Assembly: GCA_021784265.1 (NCBI GenBank)
Contig: JAJXTA010000119.1
Span: forward strand, 1-7,542
Direction: 5' to 3'
Length of the DNA: 7,542 nucleotides
Source: a bacterium
Lineage (GTDB): Bacteria > Verrucomicrobiota > Verrucomicrobiia > Limisphaerales > J093
Shown: one piece after another, positions 6,521 to 7,542 of the stretch
Layout of the letters: each line of letters starts with the position of its first letter
How positions within the stretch are numbered: position 1 is the stretch's first letter
Translations under genes and position numbers: made by a program
The notes under the pieces: model-generated
The model's database searches: none
Told to the model about the DNA's origin: nothing
Seen by the model: the letters and a program-made list of their open reading frames with translations, nothing else

Positions 6521-6636
6521 GTAGCGCAGGTTTCCAACCTGCCGTATCGCCGGCTTCCAGCCGGCCGCCCCACCTGCCTATCGTGCGCTTTGCGGATTAG
6601 AAATCCGCGGCACAGCAGACTGGAGGTCTGCGCTAT
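6521..6636. repeat. Repeat unit 3 core (diverged nested palindrome)
   Basis: The four hairpins are kept; hairpin 4 has one T-G wobble pair (GCAGACT-GGA-GGTCTGC). The inner helix reads CGTATC against GGCACA, with two mismatches and one wobble, and the outer helix ends in GCTAT, another wobble. The element appears to be decaying at the array's right end, with the hairpin modules best preserved. Confidence 0.85.
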
Positions 6637-6642
6637 GGTAAA

Positions 6643-6685
6643 CCGAGGCGCCCGCTGGGGGCGTCGGCTCTCCCTATTTTGGTTT
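6643..6685 (+). terminator. Possible weak Rho-independent terminator after the repeat array
   Basis: CCGA (6643-6646) plus CGCCC (6649-6653) pair with GGGCG (6659-6663) plus TCGG (6664-6667), leaving a 2-nt GG bulge and the loop GCTGG. A T-rich stretch (TATTTTGGTTT, 6675-6685) follows only after seven pyrimidines. The T-tract is interrupted and not adjacent to the stem, so termination is plausible but not certain. Confidence 0.35.
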
Positions 6686-6699
6686 AATTGGAGCAAAAC

Positions 6700-6713
6700 T
6701 TGACCAGGATCAA
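6700..6713 (+). promoter_or_regulatory. FNR/DNR-type (CRP/FNR family) operator upstream of the cytochrome lipoprotein gene
   Basis: TTGAC-CAGG-ATCAA matches the FNR/DNR consensus TTGAT-N4-ATCAA at nine of ten half-site bases, and the single change keeps the right half perfect. The site is centred at 6706.5, 83 bp before ATG 6790. In class II FNR promoters the centre lies at -41.5, which would put the transcript start near 6748 and leave a leader of about 42 nt. I see no good -10 hexamer around 6735-6741. Known members of this regulator family respond to oxygen loss (FNR, via an iron-sulphur cluster) or nitric oxide (DNR/NNR, via haem). Confidence 0.6.
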
Positions 6714-6789
6714 AGCGTAGGGCCTTCCGGTGTGCGAAAGCTCTTGTCAGCCGCGCCACAGATGCGGCCGGTATCGGCAAGTGGAAGTT

Positions 6790-7542
6790 ATGAAGAGCAA
6801 CACATTAGGCGTGGTCATCGCGCTGGGGATCAGCCTCGCTGTGACCGGCTGCAAGCCCAAGCCGGCGCGGGAGAACGCTGAACTCGCCCCGGGTCCGCTC
6901 CCGTCCTCCCCGGCGCTTGGTCCGGTCACGTTCCTGGATTTCCCCGTGCCCGCCCCGCCGGCCTTGACCCCCGCCTTGCTCGCCCGCGGCCAGGCGGTCT
7001 TCGCGCGGGACTGTGCCGCCTGTCACGGAGTCAAGGGTGACGGGCACGGGCAATGCAGCGCGTTCCTCCTGCCGCGCCCCCGGGATTTCACGCGGGCCGA
7101 GTATCGGCTGCGCACGACCCCGTCGGGGGCGCTCCCCACGGATGCCGATTTGTTTCGGGTGGTCTCCCTCGGGGTCAACGGCACCCCAATGCCACCGTGG
7201 CGCTTTTTGCTGGCGGAGACGGACCGGTGGGCGGTGGTCGAGTACGTGAAGGCGTTCTCGCCACGGTTCGCTGAGGCGGCGGGCAGGAAGCCGAGCTTGG
7301 TGGACCTGGGGGCGCCGCCGCCGCGGGCGGCGGCGGCCGTGGCCGCGGGCCACCAACTTTTTGAGCGGATGGGATGCGCGAACTGTCATGGACCAACTGG
7401 CCAGGGGGATGGCCCTTCGGCCTACAGCCTCACCGACGACTCCGGTCAGCATATCGCCGCCCGCGACTTTTCCAAACCGAGCGGGTTCAAGGCCGGCTAC
7501 GCCACCAAGGAGATCGTGCGTGGTTTCCTCACCGGGTTCAAC
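6790..7542 (+). CDS. Cytochrome c lipoprotein with at least two class I haem domains (3' end beyond window)
   Basis: The frame is open from ATG 6790 to the window edge: 251 codons with no stop. The N-terminus is a lipoprotein signal with lipobox VTG-C at Cys21 followed by Lys, so the protein is predicted to be lipid-anchored outside the cytoplasmic membrane. After a Pro-rich linker comes domain 1 (about 60-155), with haem site CAACH at 75-79, then GDGHG and the probable distal ligand Met134 in GTPMPPW. A Pro/Ala-rich linker (APPPRAAAAVAAG) leads to domain 2, with CANCH at 196-200, then GPTGQGDGPSA. These are standard class I cytochrome c features, so it is an electron carrier; its partners are unknown. 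A GGAAG-like ribosome site (6783-6787) is close to the start and weak. The gene is separated from the upstream operon by the repeat array and has its own FNR-type site, so it likely begins a new transcription unit. Confidence 0.92.
   Translation, partial: MKSNTLGVVIALGISLAVTGCKPKPARENAELAPGPLPSSPALGPVTFLDFPVPAPPALTPALLARGQAVFARDCAACHGVKGDGHGQCSAFLLPRPRDFTRAEYRLRTTPSGALPTDADLFRVVSLGVNGTPMPPWRFLLAETDRWAVVEYVKAFSPRFAEAAGRKPSLVDLGAPPPRAAAAVAAGHQLFERMGCANCHGPTGQGDGPSAYSLTDDSGQHIAARDFSKPSGFKAGYATKEIVRGFLTGFN
7314..7337. repeat. GC-only inverted repeat inside the cytochrome linker
   Basis: GCCGCCGCCGC (7314-7324) is the exact reverse complement of GCGGCGGCGGC (7327-7337), with two G bases between. 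It encodes the Pro/Ala linker between the haem domains and may simply reflect GC-rich codons for Pro and Ala. Confidence 0.6.

Larger units (their letters stand above)
6241..6636. repeat. Tandem array of three 140-bp units, each a nested four-hairpin palindromic element
   Basis: Units begin GTAGCGCAGG at exactly 6241, 6381 and 6521, a period of 140. Each has a 116-bp core, GTAGC to GCTAC or GCTAT. Units 1 and 2 are each followed by a similar 24-bp spacer. Every core holds four 17-nt hairpins (7-bp stems, 3-nt loops), an inner helix TGTGTC/GACACA and an outer helix GTAGC/GCTAC. Units 1 and 2 differ at about 6 of 140 bases, whereas unit 3 has about nine changes in the core, several weakening the inner helix. 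The array follows the five-gene operon directly and precedes the cytochrome lipoprotein gene, so as RNA it could protect the operon's 3' end or hinder read-through; as DNA it could be a REP/MITE-like mobile palindrome. Translated frames through it are repetitive and I do not regard them as genes. Confidence 0.93.

Noticed and set aside
6241..6636. CRISPR array
   Set aside because: The unit is 140 bp with near-identical spacers and extensive internal pairing, whereas CRISPRs have short repeats and unique spacers. No cas gene is seen.
6700..6728. Sigma-70 promoter using TTGACC as the -35 box
   Set aside because: No AT-rich -10 hexamer occurs 16-18 nt downstream, and the surrounding palindrome explains the TTGAC better as an FNR-type half-site.
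6183..6780. Small open frames within the repeat array on both strands, with repeated Cys/Leu/Arg phrases
   Set aside because: They are translations of the palindromic units. The repeated peptides arise from hairpin bases, not from coding selection.
6805..7452. Reverse-strand open frame (215 codons) opposite the cytochrome lipoprotein
   Set aside because: The forward frame has a lipobox, two CXXCH sites and a GTPMPPW ligand motif; the reverse product is Arg/Gly-rich and featureless.

Overview
The window is GC-rich DNA (roughly two thirds G+C by eye) that reads entirely on the + strand. I infer a Verrucomicrobiota-like or related environmental bacterium. The reasons are indirect: the repeat units after 6240 have the nested short-palindrome style I associate with that phylum, and the genes combine secreted YVTN/cytochrome fusions, Reg_prop propellers and solitary LivJ-like proteins. 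No rRNA or other marker gene is present, so the assignment is tentative.

Layout. Positions 1-6244 hold five tightly packed genes with gaps of 9-16 nt, presumably one operon that starts upstream of the window. They are: (1) the 3' part of a beta-propeller protein with three CXXCH haem sites and a C-terminal MauG/cytochrome-c-peroxidase-like half; (2) a secreted, stand-alone seven-blade Reg_prop propeller; (3) a Rid/YjgF-family protein lacking the catalytic arginine of RidA; (4) and (5) two divergent tandem paralogues of LivJ-type (Peripla_BP_6) substrate-binding proteins, with no permease or ATPase visible. The stop codon of gene 5 lies inside the first of three 140-bp tandem repeats (6241-6636). 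Each repeat folds on paper into a nested structure of four identically designed 17-nt hairpins. A 153-bp intergenic stretch follows, with a terminator-like hairpin and a near-perfect FNR/DNR-type operator (TTGAC-N4-ATCAA). The last gene (6790 to the right edge, unfinished) encodes a cytochrome c lipoprotein with two CXXCH sites so far.

Working together (inference): all but the Rid protein carry a secretion signal or haem motifs, so this looks like an extracytoplasmic redox module. Haem proteins would move electrons, the propeller and the two binding proteins would bind a ligand or scaffold a complex, and the last gene is probably induced at low oxygen or by nitrogen oxides through a CRP/FNR-family regulator. 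The substrate cannot be read from this window.

The most unusual content is the repeat array. Its four hairpins per unit follow one pattern, GCNGNNT-TCC-ANNCNGC or its reverse complement, and their differences are all compensated across the stems.
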